A DNA stretch of 64,000 nt from an uncultured Clostridia bacterium (GCA_947624285.1 CANQJS010000006.1:1-64000), one strand, 5' to 3'. Numbered from the stretch's first letter, positions 37,356 through 45,620 are shown. Numbers and translations are program-made. Notes: generated from the letters alone by a model not told the origin.

Positions 37356-37385
37356 ATTATATAATATTATTATAAGGAATTGCAA
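37356..37385 (-). promoter_or_regulatory. Promoter of the hprK-whiA run
   Basis: TTGCAA (37380-37385) and TATAAT (37356-37361) on the minus strand with an 18-bp spacer. It faces away from the GT4 gene promoter about 50 bp further right. Confidence 0.7.
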
Positions 37386-37434
37386 CCTGAAAAGTAGTTT
37401 TTTATAAACTTATTGTGAATATTCGGCGACGGGA

Positions 37435-37463
37435 TTTACATTTTAGCGAAATAATGATATATT
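37435..37463 (+). promoter_or_regulatory. Promoter of the GT4 glycosyltransferase gene
   Basis: TTTACA (37435-37440) and TATATT (37458-37463) on the plus strand with a 17-bp spacer, 45 nt before the ATG. Confidence 0.7.
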
Positions 37464-37507
37464 TATGATATAAATTTCCTTTCAGGATTTATTTATCGGA
37501 GATCTTT

Positions 37508-38707
37508 ATGGATAAAAGCCTTAAAATCGCAATAGGAAGCGACGCTTTTCCCCCTACTACGGACGGAATAAGCAATGTTGCCGCCAGCTACGCGGATATT
37601 CTGAATAAAAAGGGCTGCGAGGCGGTCGTTGTCACTCCCAAAAATCCCAATCAGCAGGATATAAAATATCCCTTTGAGATTTTCAGATACAAAAGCTGGT
37701 GGGTACCTACAAGGGAGGGCTACAGCATCGGCTGGCCTTTCAAGGAATCGCTACACTATGAGATAGTTGACAGGAAGTTTGACCTTCTTCACAGCCACGC
37801 TCCCCTTGCAACGAGCTATTATTTCCGTCTTGTCAACAGAGTAAAGCGCATACCCACCGTTCTTACATATCACACAAAATATGAATATGACATTGCCAAA
37901 AGAGTTCCGACAAAGGCGGGAAAAAGATTTGCCTATAAATTTCTTCTCAACAACATAAACGCCGCCGACGAGGTTTGGGTGACGAGCGAGGGCTCTCTTG
38001 AAAGCCTGCGCAAGCTGGGCTATGAGGGCGACTGTGTAGTTATGCCCAACGGCTGCGATATGCCTAAAAGAGATATCCCCAAGGTGCTTGTGGACAAAAT
38101 AAAGAAAGAGCATCATATTCCCGACGATGTTCCCGTTTTCATATACGCGGGAAGAATGATTTGGTATAAAAACATCCGTTTGATACTTGAGGCGTGCAAA
38201 ACGCTCAAGAAAAGCGGCAGGGATTTTCGCCTGATAATGCTCGGCTTCGGCGCTGACGAAACAGCCGTAAAACTGCTGTACAGAGCTCTCGGAATTGCCG
38301 ATAAGGTGATTTGGGTCGGCAAGATCCTTGACAGAGATCTCATTCAGCAGTATTACGCCGCTTCCGACATTCTTCTCTTCCCCTCCACATTTGACACAAA
38401 CGGTCTTGTGGTAAGGGAGGCGGCATCCTGCGGCACGCCCTCGCTTCTTATTCGCGGCTCGTGCGCCGCGGAGGGCATCGACGACGGCGAAACGGGCTTT
38501 CTTTGCGAAGAAAACGCCGACAGCATCGCGGAGGTTTTGGCGGGCATAATGAATAACAGAAAGCTGCTTGAGCTTGTGGGAAGCAACGCGCGCGACAAAA
38601 TCTATATAAGCTGGGACGACGCGGTCTCACGCGCGCTTGAAAGATATCAAAAGGTTATAAACGATTTCTATTCAATAGGAAAAAGCAGTGAGGAATATAA
38701 ATACTGA
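37508..38707 (+). CDS. GT4-family glycosyltransferase
   Basis: This is a retaining GT-B glycosyltransferase of 399 residues, probably acting on the inner face of the membrane. The N-terminal domain has SDAFPPTTDGISN (acceptor loop) and LHSHAPLATSYY. The C-terminal domain has AGRMIWYKN (R216, K221, donor phosphates) and the GT4 signature in modified form D296-X7-E304 instead of E-X7-E. It resembles alpha-mannosyl or glucosyl diacylglycerol transferases such as those making lipoteichoic acid anchors, but the acceptor is uncertain. GGAGA precedes the ATG. It is the only plus-strand gene in the window, monocistronic with its own promoter and terminator. Confidence 0.85.
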   Translation: MDKSLKIAIGSDAFPPTTDGISNVAASYADILNKKGCEAVVVTPKNPNQQDIKYPFEIFRYKSWWVPTREGYSIGWPFKESLHYEIVDRKFDLLHSHAPLATSYYFRLVNRVKRIPTVLTYHTKYEYDIAKRVPTKAGKRFAYKFLLNNINAADEVWVTSEGSLESLRKLGYEGDCVVMPNGCDMPKRDIPKVLVDKIKKEHHIPDDVPVFIYAGRMIWYKNIRLILEACKTLKKSGRDFRLIMLGFGADETAVKLLYRALGIADKVIWVGKILDRDLIQQYYAASDILLFPSTFDTNGLVVREAASCGTPSLLIRGSCAAEGIDDGETGFLCEENADSIAEVLAGIMNNRKLLELVGSNARDKIYISWDDAVSRALERYQKVINDFYSIGKSSEEYKY

Positions 38708-38718
38708 ATAAAAAAATA

Positions 38719-38757
38719 AACGCCGCAGGATTCTCTCTTTCCCGCGGCGTTGTTTTT
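38719..38757 (+). terminator. Bidirectional terminator between the GT4 gene and nrdR
   Basis: An 8-bp GC-rich stem (38719-38726 with 38744-38751) is followed by GTTTTTTG on the plus strand. On the minus strand TTTATTTTTTTATTC follows, so it also ends nrdR transcription. Confidence 0.88.
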
Positions 38758-38766
38758 TGCCCAATA

Positions 38767-39213
38767 TTATTTAAGTTTTGAAATTTCCTCTATAAATGAC
38801 GATGCGGAATCAAAAGCCTTATAAACCGAGGCAAAGCGAACATAAGCCACCTCGTCTATTTCGCGCAGTTTTTCCATAATAAGCTCGCCTATGCGAACGC
38901 TTGTTACCTCCCTGTCGGCGGAGCTTTGAAGAGTGGTTTCGATTTGAGAGATCGCCTCGTCAAGCTCCTGCGAAGTGATGGGTCTCTTTTCACAGGCGCG
39001 AAGCATACCCTTCAGCACCTTGTTTCTGTCGAACACCTCGCGGCTCTTGTCCTTTTTAACAACGATGATAGGCACATTTTCTATTGTTTCATAAGTTGTG
39101 AAGCGCCTGCCGCATTTCATACATTCTCTGCGGCGGCGTATGCGTTCGTTCTCGTCGGTAGGGCGGGAATCTATTACCTTGCTTTCCTCAAACGCACAAA
39201 ACGGACATTTCAT
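38767..39213 (-). CDS. nrdR: Transcriptional repressor NrdR
   Basis: NrdR represses ribonucleotide reductase genes when (d)ATP is sufficient. The 148 residues have the N-terminal zinc ribbon (C3, C6, C31, C34 in [11 protein letters not shown] and [13 protein letters not shown]) and an ATP-cone ([20 protein letters not shown]). Length is normal. Its promoter (39301-39329) has one NrdR-box-like sequence in its spacer and another just upstream, suggesting autoregulation. No nrd gene is in the window. Confidence 0.98.
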   Translation of the reverse strand: MKCPFCAFEESKVIDSRPTDENERIRRRRECMKCGRRFTTYETIENVPIIVVKKDKSREVFDRNKVLKGMLRACEKRPITSQELDEAISQIETTLQSSADREVTSVRIGELIMEKLREIDEVAYVRFASVYKAFDSASSFIEEISKLK

Positions 39214-39256
39214 ATTAAACCCCTCCTTAGGTTTTTACGATGAAGCGTAAATACCG

Positions 39257-39291
39257 CCCGAAAGCCGCTTTTTGCGGACTCTGTTTTCGGG
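39257..39291 (-). promoter_or_regulatory. Nested hairpin in the nrdR leader
   Basis: An outer 7-bp stem (39257-39263 with 39285-39291) encloses a 4-bp GC stem (39265-39268 with 39274-39277). It lies between the promoter and the nrdR start and has no T run. Confidence 0.45.
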
Positions 39292-39300
39292 TACGAGGTT

Positions 39301-39329
39301 ATTGTAGCACAATATGTAGAGAAATGCAA
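39301..39329 (-). promoter_or_regulatory. Promoter of nrdR
   Basis: TTGCAT (39324-39329) and TACAAT (39301-39306) on the minus strand with a 17-bp spacer. Confidence 0.75.
39307..39322. promoter_or_regulatory. NrdR-box-like site in the nrdR promoter spacer
   Basis: GCACAATATGTAGAGA matches the 16-bp NrdR box pattern (ACACWATATATWGTGT) at about 12 positions and exactly fills the spacer between -10 and -35. Confidence 0.45.
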
Positions 39330-39342
39330 GTATTTTTACTTT

Positions 39343-39358
39343 ACACAATATATTGAAG
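39343..39358. promoter_or_regulatory. NrdR-box-like site upstream of the nrdR promoter
   Basis: ACACAATATATTGAAG matches the NrdR box pattern at 13 of 16 positions. It starts 36 bp from the second site. Confidence 0.5.
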
Positions 39359-39360
39359 GC

Positions 39361-40245
39361 TTATGCCCTTATTTTGTTTTCGCCCTTATTGTTGTATATG
39401 AACATCCAAACCGCCATCGCGCAGATGATAAAATACCCCACAAACGACCATATATCGGGCACATCACCGAACACGAAAAAGCCCGTTATCGCGGCAAACA
39501 CCACCTGAGAATAATCGTAAACGGATATTTCCCTACTTGGGGCGTATGTATACGCCGCCGTGATTGTAAACTGCCCGCCTGCCGCGCAGAGACCTGCAAG
39601 CAAAAGCGCGCCCCACTGCCAAAGCTCCATATAATGATAATTAAATATAAGATAAGGCGCTGTGACAAGGCTTGAAAACGCCGAGAAAATGAATACGGTG
39701 AGCTTGCTGTTTTCGCCCATATTGCCCAGCTTGCGAACGCATGTGTAAGCGCCGCCCGCGCACATTCCGCCGATAAATCCGAGCGTTGACGCAAGCAAAT
39801 TTTCGTTTTTGAAAGTTGGTTTTATGATGAACAGCGCGCCTATAAACGCGATAAATATCGCCGCCGCCTGCTTCGGTTTAACTTTTTCCTTTAAGAATAT
39901 CGCCGAAAAAACAAGCGCGAAAAACGGGCTCATTTTATTGAGCATAGAGGCGTCGGAAAGATCGATTTTATCAAGGGCGTAAAAATTGCCTATGACGCCT
40001 CCCAAACCTATGGCGGAGCGCATAATATGATATTTGAAGCAACCCTTTTTCGGCTTGAAGCCGTCCCCTGCCTTCAGCAGAGCGAAAAGGGCAAAGAACA
40101 TTGCTACGAAATTTCTGAAAAACACCTTTTGAAAGGTTGGAAGATCGCCCGCCAGCCTTACAAATGTGTTCATTCCCGTAAAGCATACGGCGGAAAGAAC
40201 GATACATATAACGCCCCTTGTTTTGGCGTTCAGGTTTTTTCCCAT
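39361..40245 (-). CDS. DMT-superfamily (EamA) transporter
   Basis: This 294-residue membrane protein has about ten predicted helices arranged as two EamA repeats (about 10-140 and 150-285), typical of drug/metabolite exporters and amino-acid or nucleotide-sugar carriers. The repeat motif is visible as FFALVFSAIFLKEKVKPKQA (first) and DYSQVVFAAITGFFVFGDVP (second). It starts 3 nt after the aminotransferase stop, so they are co-transcribed; an amino-acid-related substrate is a guess from that neighbour. Confidence 0.85.
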   Translation of the reverse strand: MGKNLNAKTRGVICIVLSAVCFTGMNTFVRLAGDLPTFQKVFFRNFVAMFFALFALLKAGDGFKPKKGCFKYHIMRSAIGLGGVIGNFYALDKIDLSDASMLNKMSPFFALVFSAIFLKEKVKPKQAAAIFIAFIGALFIIKPTFKNENLLASTLGFIGGMCAGGAYTCVRKLGNMGENSKLTVFIFSAFSSLVTAPYLIFNYHYMELWQWGALLLAGLCAAGGQFTITAAYTYAPSREISVYDYSQVVFAAITGFFVFGDVPDIWSFVGYFIICAMAVWMFIYNNKGENKIRA

Positions 40246-40248
40246 AGA

Positions 40249-41508
40249 TCAGCCGATCAGCTTTTCCGCGCAGGCAAGCTGAACGCATATGCAAAGCAGC
40301 TCGGCGGCGAGGTCGAGCTCCTCCACAGGCGGAAAGCTCGGCGCTATACGGATATTACTGTCTTTTTCATCATGACCGTAGGGATATGTTGCGCCTACGG
40401 AAGTGAGCACCACGCCCGCTTCTTTGCAGAGCTCGCCCACCCTCTTGGCGCAGCCCTCCATAACATCAAGGCTGATGAAATAGCCGCCCTTTGGAGTAAA
40501 CCATGAAGCTATGCCCTTGCTGGCAAGCTCGTTTTCAAGATGCCTGAGCACCATATCAAATTTGGGCTTCATTATCGCCGCGTGCTTTTTCATATGGGCG
40601 AGTATCCCGTTTACATCGCCGAAAAATTCAACATGGCGCAGCTGATTCATCTTATCATAGCTGATAGTTTGGGCATTGAGGCGTTTTTTTATGGCGGCGA
40701 TATTGTTTTTGCTCGCCGCGAGAGCGGAAACGCCCGCGCCCGGGAAAGTCATTTTTGAGGTGGAGCAAAATTCAACCACCATATCCTCATTGCCGTATTT
40801 CGGAAGAATATCAAATATATTCAGAAGCTCGTCGCCGTCGTCAACAAGGTCGTGTACGCAGTAGGCGTTATCCCAAATTATTCTGAAATCCTTTGCGGCG
40901 GGCTTCATTGACGCAATTCTTTTGACAACGCCGTCGCTGAAAGTGATACCCTGCGGATTTGAATATTTGGGAACGCAGATCATTCCCTTAACGGCGGGGT
41001 CTTTTATATATTCCTCAACGGAATCCATATCCGGACCGTCGCTTTTCATTTCTATATTTATCATCTTTATGCCGAAATGCTCAAGAATGGTAAAATGCCT
41101 GTCGTATCCGGGAACGGGGCAGAGGAATTTCACCTCGGGCAGTTTGCACCACGGAACATCTCCCGCTCCGTGAGTAAAGCACTGGCTGATATAGTCAAAC
41201 ATAAGCGTTAGGCTCGCGTTCGGACCGATTATAACATTTTCGGGTGAAACTCCCATAAGATCCGCAAACAGCTTTTTGCAGGCGGGAATACCGTCTAAAA
41301 CGCCGTAATTTCTGACATCTATGCCGTCCGAAATATAGCTTTTTATATCGTTCAGCCCCATTGAAAGCTCAAGCTGGTCGGCGCCCGGCTTGCCTCTGCT
41401 CATATCGAGCTTGAGCCCCTTTGCCTTAAACTCATCATAGCGCTTTTGGAGAAGTTTTTTACGCTTTTTCAATTCCTCAACCGTCATTTCGGTGAATAAT
41501 TCCGACAT
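40249..41508 (-). CDS. PLP-dependent aminotransferase, AspT (class Ic) family
   Basis: This 419-residue fold-type I aminotransferase matches the family that includes actinobacterial aspartate aminotransferase AspT. Markers are DMSRGKPGADQLELSMGL near residue 35, RNYGVLDGIPACKKLFADL, PWCKLPEVKFLCPVPGYDRH, the WDNAYCVHDL pyridine contact and the Schiff-base lysine in STSKMTFPGAGVS. Aspartate/oxaloacetate is the likely pair, unproven here. ATG 41508 follows GAGGAAAAGC. The promoter is at 41540-41568, and an EamA transporter follows. Confidence 0.88.
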   Translation of the reverse strand: MSELFTEMTVEELKKRKKLLQKRYDEFKAKGLKLDMSRGKPGADQLELSMGLNDIKSYISDGIDVRNYGVLDGIPACKKLFADLMGVSPENVIIGPNASLTLMFDYISQCFTHGAGDVPWCKLPEVKFLCPVPGYDRHFTILEHFGIKMINIEMKSDGPDMDSVEEYIKDPAVKGMICVPKYSNPQGITFSDGVVKRIASMKPAAKDFRIIWDNAYCVHDLVDDGDELLNIFDILPKYGNEDMVVEFCSTSKMTFPGAGVSALAASKNNIAAIKKRLNAQTISYDKMNQLRHVEFFGDVNGILAHMKKHAAIMKPKFDMVLRHLENELASKGIASWFTPKGGYFISLDVMEGCAKRVGELCKEAGVVLTSVGATYPYGHDEKDSNIRIAPSFPPVEELDLAAELLCICVQLACAEKLIG

Positions 41509-41539
41509 ATGCTTTTCCTCCGCTTTGTTTAATGGGAAT

Positions 41540-41568
41540 ATTCTACCACTTTTATCCCCGCTTTGCAA
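41540..41568 (-). promoter_or_regulatory. Promoter of the aminotransferase-transporter pair
   Basis: TTGCAA (41563-41568) and TAGAAT (41540-41545) on the minus strand with a 17-bp spacer. Confidence 0.72.
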
Positions 41569-41574
41569 CAAATT

Positions 41575-41805
41575 CTAAGCAACAAGTTCGATAAACCACC
41601 TTGTTTCCTCAAGAAACAGATATGTTTCCCTGCCTTCAATGCTGCATTTATAGCGTATGCCCGCTCCGCCCGATTTCAAAGATGCGGCGGGGCGTATATC
41701 AAGCACTCTGTCCACCTCATGGCTTTCGTCCTCGACCACCACCGATTTAGGATAAATATTGCCATCGGTATCAAACAGCGCGGTAACTTCAACATAATTT
41801 TTCAT
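41575..41805 (-). CDS. Small protein co-transcribed with dinB, unknown function
   Basis: I do not recognise this 76-residue protein. It has a beta-rich look (VEVTALFDTDGNIYPKSVVV, YKCSIEGRETYLFLEETRWF) and no membrane helix or signal. It begins 18 nt after the dinB stop and ends before the aminotransferase promoter, so it shares the dinB transcript and any SOS control. The fold could be a small OB or SH3-like barrel; this is a guess. Confidence 0.7.
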   Translation of the reverse strand: MKNYVEVTALFDTDGNIYPKSVVVEDESHEVDRVLDIRPAASLKSGGAGIRYKCSIEGRETYLFLEETRWFIELVA

Positions 41806-41822
41806 ATCGTTCCTATCTCCTT

Positions 41823-43064
41823 TTAAGATTTATATTCCTTAAAGTACCCCACGGGGTGAATGGTGTGGTCGTCGTGCGGGTCAAAGCGGCTCAGCCCGAT
41901 ATCGGCAAGCAGTGATGCCCTCTGCACGGAATAGCTTCCGAAGCGCCGCCGTATGTTATCGACCGCCGTTTCAATTTTTTCAAGCTTTTCCCTTTTTTCG
42001 ACCGTCCCCGCCAAATCAAACTGCACCGCGTCGTCGATATCAAAATCCGAGACTGTAACGCCGATGCTGCGCAGGGGATTTTTCCAGTCGTAATTCTCCG
42101 TAAACAGCTTCATCGCCATCTCTATTATTTCGCCCGAAACATCGGTATGCGCTTTAAGCTGACCCTGCCTTGTAAAATGGCAAAGATTTTTATCGCGCAA
42201 AGTTATTGTAACGGTTTTGCCTTTTAAGCCCTGCTCTCTCATTCTGCGGGCGACGCTTTCGCCGAGAACGGTGAACACCGTTTTGACATCGGCATTATTA
42301 ACCATATCGCGCGGCGTGGTAGTGGAATTTCCAACGCTCTTTACCGCCTGCTCATCGTCTATATGGCGAACGGGAGTGCTGTCAAGACCGTTTGAGAAAT
42401 TGTGCAGCACCTCGCCGTTTTTACCGAAAACGCAGGTGAGAAAGCCCATATCCGCTTGTGCGAGCTCGCCTATCGTGTATATTCCGTAGGAGGCAAGCTT
42501 TCGCGCCGTGGCAGGGCCGACAAATAGCAGATCGCCGCACGGGCTGTTCCACACTATATCGCGGTAATTGCTTTTGTCTATAACGGTTACCGCGTCGGGC
42601 TTTTTATAGTCCGAGCCGAATTTGGCAAATATTTTATTCCAAGATACGCCTATGCTTACCGTTATACCGAGCTCGGCTTTTACCCGCCGCCTTATCTCCT
42701 CGGCAATTTTTTCGCCGGAGCCGCAGCCCGTGACATCCACCCAATTTTCATCAAGACCGAACGGCTCAACATAATCCGAATATTCGCCGTATATCTTCTT
42801 TGCCATATTTGAAAAGCGGACATAGAGCGGAAAATTAGGGGGCACAACAATGAGCCCGGGGCATTTTTGCCGCGCCTGCCAAAGCGGCTCGCCCGTTTTA
42901 AGTCCGTATTTTGCCGCGATCTCGTTTTTTGTTAAAACTATGCCGTGGCGGCTTTCCTCGCTGCCTCCCACCGCAACGGGCTTATCCCGTATTTCGGGAT
43001 TATGCAGGCATTCCACCGAAGCGTAAAATTTATTGCAGTCTATATGAAGAATCGTTCTTTCCAT
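41823..43064 (-). CDS. dinB: DNA polymerase IV (Y family)
   Basis: DinB is an error-prone translesion polymerase. The 413 residues have the palm Asp D9 in ILHIDCNKFYASVE, the acidic pair D105-E106 (GLDENWVDV, in place of the more usual SIDEAWLD), the SIGVSWNKIFAKFGSDYKKP helix and a little-finger domain at the C-terminus. The variant context around the catalytic pair keeps both carboxylates. Its promoter is consensus and followed by a LexA-like box. A small partner gene lies 17 nt downstream. Confidence 0.96.
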   Translation of the reverse strand: MERTILHIDCNKFYASVECLHNPEIRDKPVAVGGSEESRHGIVLTKNEIAAKYGLKTGEPLWQARQKCPGLIVVPPNFPLYVRFSNMAKKIYGEYSDYVEPFGLDENWVDVTGCGSGEKIAEEIRRRVKAELGITVSIGVSWNKIFAKFGSDYKKPDAVTVIDKSNYRDIVWNSPCGDLLFVGPATARKLASYGIYTIGELAQADMGFLTCVFGKNGEVLHNFSNGLDSTPVRHIDDEQAVKSVGNSTTTPRDMVNNADVKTVFTVLGESVARRMREQGLKGKTVTITLRDKNLCHFTRQGQLKAHTDVSGEIIEMAMKLFTENYDWKNPLRSIGVTVSDFDIDDAVQFDLAGTVEKREKLEKIETAVDNIRRRFGSYSVQRASLLADIGLSRFDPHDDHTIHPVGYFKEYKS

Positions 43065-43077
43065 TTTTTCGCCTTCT

Positions 43078-43091
43078 CGAACATTTGTTTT
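43078..43091. promoter_or_regulatory. LexA (SOS) box candidate at dinB
   Basis: CGAACATTTGTTTT matches the Gram-positive LexA pattern CGAAC-N4-GTTCG except for the last two bases. It lies directly downstream of the -10 box and would block initiation. Confidence 0.55.
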
Positions 43092-43120
43092 ATTATATGC
43101 CGAAAAGCTGTTTTTGTCAA
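43092..43120 (-). promoter_or_regulatory. Consensus promoter of dinB
   Basis: TTGACA (43115-43120) and TATAAT (43092-43097) on the minus strand with exactly 17 bp between them. Confidence 0.9.
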
Positions 43121-43247
43121 TATCGGCGAGGAATTTTTATTTTTTACCATATCACGGAGTAAAAAATTTCCCTTTATACGCCCGTCAAGAAGAAAAGGAG
43201 GAATAATCAAAAACCGCCGTGGGGCATATCGGGTTTGGCTCTCTATA

Positions 43248-43285
43248 AAAAACGCTCTCCCGATTTTTACCGAGAGAGCGTTTTT
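43248..43285 (-). terminator. Terminator after the THUMP methyltransferase gene
   Basis: A perfect 12-bp stem (43248-43259 with 43274-43285) whose arms end in A and T runs, so it could work in both directions. Confidence 0.88.
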
Positions 43286-43299
43286 CAAAACAATTCAAT

Positions 43300-44415
43300 T
43301 TATTTGAAATACATATAATATTGGCATTTTATCATACCGTTATAGAGCTTTCTGCGCTTGTCCGCGCGCCTGCCGAAGCATTTTTCAAAATCCTCGTCGG
43401 GAGAGATAACGCCATAGCTCCAGCCGTATTTAGCGGCAAATTTATCGCCCATAATATTATAGAGCCTTTGCGCCTCTTTAACATCGAGCATCCGCTCACC
43501 GTACGGCGGATTTGTTACCAAAGTGCCCTTTTCGCTTGACGGAGCGAAATCCCTTATATCGGCGCGCGAGACTTTTATAAAACCGTTTACCCCTGCACGA
43601 TCGGCGTTTTCAAGAGTGAGCCTTACGGCGCGCGGGTCTAAGTCGTAGCCGTAAGCGATAAAGTCCGTATCCTTCTTAACAAGCTCACGGCAGCGCTCCC
43701 GCTCCGTTTTCCAAATTTTTTGAGGAAAAAGCCCCCACCTATCCGCGTCAAAGCCGCGGTTTAAGCACGGAGCGATATTGTTGGCGAGCAATGCCCCCTC
43801 AACAAGTATAGTACCGCTGCCGCAAAACGGGTCGTACAGTGTGTGATAATGGCGAAGCCTTGAAAACGCGCAGAGCGCCGCGGCAAGCGTTTCGCGTATC
43901 GGAGCGCCGTTTGCTTCTGGTCGGTAGCCCCTTTTATGAAGCCCCGTTCCCGAAGTGTCGAGCATAACCGCTGCCTCATCCTTTATTATTGAAAACTGAA
44001 CGCGGTGCATCGGACCTGTTTCATCAAACCACGACACACCGTAATCCTCTTTAAGGCTTTCAACTATCGCCTTTTTTATGATCTTCTGGCAGTCGGGAAC
44101 TGAATGGAGCTCTGAATTGAGGCAATGCCCCTTGACGGGAAATGTATCGGCAACGCCTATAAAATCGCTCCAGTTGAGCGCCTTTACCGCATCAAAAAGC
44201 TCGCTGAAGGTAACGGCTTTAAATCTGCCGAGAACTATGAGTATTCTTTCGGAAAAGCGGCTTGCGAGATTTGCCCTTGCCAAAACGCTCTCATCGCCCT
44301 CAAAAAAGACTCTGCCGTTTTCCGCCGAAACATTCTGCGCCTCAAAGGACCTCAGCTCCTCTGCCACAAGGCTTTCGACACCGAAAAGGCATGGGGCGCA
44401 CATATAAAGATACAT
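43300..44415 (-). CDS. THUMP-domain class I RNA methyltransferase (RlmL/YpsC-like)
   Basis: The 371 residues combine an N-terminal THUMP domain (about 1-155, with CLFGVESLVAEEL at the start) and a Rossmann methyltransferase with DPFCGSGT (195-202) for AdoMet and NPPY (302-305) for an exocyclic amino group. The family includes the N-terminal half of RlmL, which makes m2G2445 of 23S rRNA; that target is an inference. ATG 44415 follows GGGAG. The gene starts 2 nt after the fumarase subunit stop. Confidence 0.92.
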   Translation of the reverse strand: MYLYMCAPCLFGVESLVAEELRSFEAQNVSAENGRVFFEGDESVLARANLASRFSERILIVLGRFKAVTFSELFDAVKALNWSDFIGVADTFPVKGHCLNSELHSVPDCQKIIKKAIVESLKEDYGVSWFDETGPMHRVQFSIIKDEAAVMLDTSGTGLHKRGYRPEANGAPIRETLAAALCAFSRLRHYHTLYDPFCGSGTILVEGALLANNIAPCLNRGFDADRWGLFPQKIWKTERERCRELVKKDTDFIAYGYDLDPRAVRLTLENADRAGVNGFIKVSRADIRDFAPSSEKGTLVTNPPYGERMLDVKEAQRLYNIMGDKFAAKYGWSYGVISPDEDFEKCFGRRADKRRKLYNGMIKCQYYMYFK

Positions 44416-44417
44416 AA

Positions 44418-45263
44418 TTATATCTCCCTTTGCGCGTGGCGGGTAACATGGCAGCCCATATTTACCGCCACGGGCAGACCCGCGATATGGGTGGGATATG
44501 TTTCGATATTAACCGCCAAAGCGGTGGTGTTTCCGCCAAACCCCTGCGGACCTATATCAAGAGCGTTAATCTTTTCAAGCAGTTCACGCTCCATATCCTT
44601 ATAAAAATCAATTCCGTTCCTTTGCGAAACAGGTCTGCAAAGCGCCTTTTTAGCCAAAAGCGCGCAATATTCAAAATCGCCTCCTATCCCAACGCCGACA
44701 ACAACGGGCGGGCAGGGATTTGAGCCCGCTTTTTTCACGGTATCCACAACAAAACCGATTATATCCTCCCGCTTTGCGCTTGGCGTGAACATACGAAGCG
44801 CGCTCATATTCTCACTTCCGAAGCCCTTTGGCGCGGCGGTGAGCTTTATCTTATCGCCCTCAACTATTCTTGTATGTATTACGGCGGGCGTGTTGTCGTT
44901 TGTATTCACCCTGTCATAAAAGGGGTCTCTCACAACGGATTTACGCAAAAGCCCATCGGTGTAGCCGAGGCTCACGCCCCTGTTTACCGCGTCCTCAAAC
45001 GCCCCGCCGATGAGGTGGACATCCTGCCCTATCTCCGCGAAAATAACAGCCATACCCGTATCTTGGCAAATTGGTATATCAAGCTCCTTCGCGGCGTCGA
45101 TATTTGCCTGCATATCGCCGAGTATCGCCTTTGCGGAAACGCCCTTTTCGGTTTTTTGCGCGCAGGAAACACAATCAACAAGATCCTGCGGCAAAATTTT
45201 GTTTGCCTGTATTACAAGCTCCTTGACCGCCTGCGTTATTAACGATACATCTAACTCTCTCAT
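44418..45263 (-). CDS. Class I fumarate hydratase (or tartrate dehydratase) alpha subunit
   Basis: This 281-residue subunit carries the [4Fe-4S] cluster of two-subunit, oxygen-sensitive hydro-lyases that interconvert fumarate and malate. Three cysteines fit the cluster ligands: C66 in ICQDTG, C184 in NPCPP and C271 in MGCHVTRHA; GVGIGGDFEYC is also typical. The beta subunit that normally follows directly is absent: an RNA methyltransferase follows after 2 nt. ATG 45263 has GGAGAG upstream. A tartrate-type substrate cannot be ruled out. Confidence 0.9.
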   Translation of the reverse strand: MRELDVSLITQAVKELVIQANKILPQDLVDCVSCAQKTEKGVSAKAILGDMQANIDAAKELDIPICQDTGMAVIFAEIGQDVHLIGGAFEDAVNRGVSLGYTDGLLRKSVVRDPFYDRVNTNDNTPAVIHTRIVEGDKIKLTAAPKGFGSENMSALRMFTPSAKREDIIGFVVDTVKKAGSNPCPPVVVGVGIGGDFEYCALLAKKALCRPVSQRNGIDFYKDMERELLEKINALDIGPQGFGGNTTALAVNIETYPTHIAGLPVAVNMGCHVTRHAQREI

Positions 45264-45272
45264 TTTAACTCT

Positions 45273-45306
45273 CCGAAAAAACAAAAGCCGAGAGAAGCTC
45301 TCGGCT
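45273..45306 (-). terminator. Terminator between the divIC-like gene and the fumarase gene
   Basis: A 9-bp GC-rich stem (45286-45294 with 45298-45306, tight loop) is followed on the minus strand by TTTGTTTTTTC, whose end abuts the fumarase Shine-Dalgarno GGAGAG. Confidence 0.85.
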
Positions 45307-45311
45307 GAAAT

Positions 45312-45620
45312 TTAATTACTGCCCGAAATATCGTAAAATACGATCTCGTTTGATTTGACATAGCCGTTTTCGCGCGCCTTCTGCTCCATATAAGCATCCT
45401 TATTATCGGATTCCAGAATCGCATTCAGCTCCTCGTTTTCCTTTTTCTGCTGCTCTAACTGAGCCTCATACGACTCTTTTTGGTTGCGAAGCTTGTTTAA
45501 ATCCGCGCTTTGAGAAACCGCGACGCCCGCACAATAGAAAAAAATGAGCGTCAGGACAATGGCAACGACGGAAATGCCGATTTTTTTATTCTGTTTCAAA
45601 TTCAAAAAATTCTTTTTCAT
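45312..45620 (-). CDS. DivIC/FtsL-like septum formation protein
   Basis: This 102-residue bitopic protein has a short basic cytoplasmic tail, one transmembrane helix (about 14-34) and an extracytoplasmic coiled coil (about 35-75), the layout of DivIC/FtsB, which bridges FtsL and DivIB in the divisome. The C-terminal ARENGYVKSNEIVFYDI is the conserved ending. It starts inside the last 35 bp of yabQ in another frame. The yabP-yabQ-divIC order is conserved in spore formers. Confidence 0.9.
   Translation of the reverse strand: MKKNFLNLKQNKKIGISVVAIVLTLIFFYCAGVAVSQSADLNKLRNQKESYEAQLEQQKKENEELNAILESDNKDAYMEQKARENGYVKSNEIVFYDISGSN

Noticed and set aside
43040..43288. 82-codon minus-strand frame upstream of dinB
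   Set aside because: It overlaps the dinB promoter, the LexA-like box and the terminator stem at 43248-43285, has no ribosome-binding site and looks like no family.
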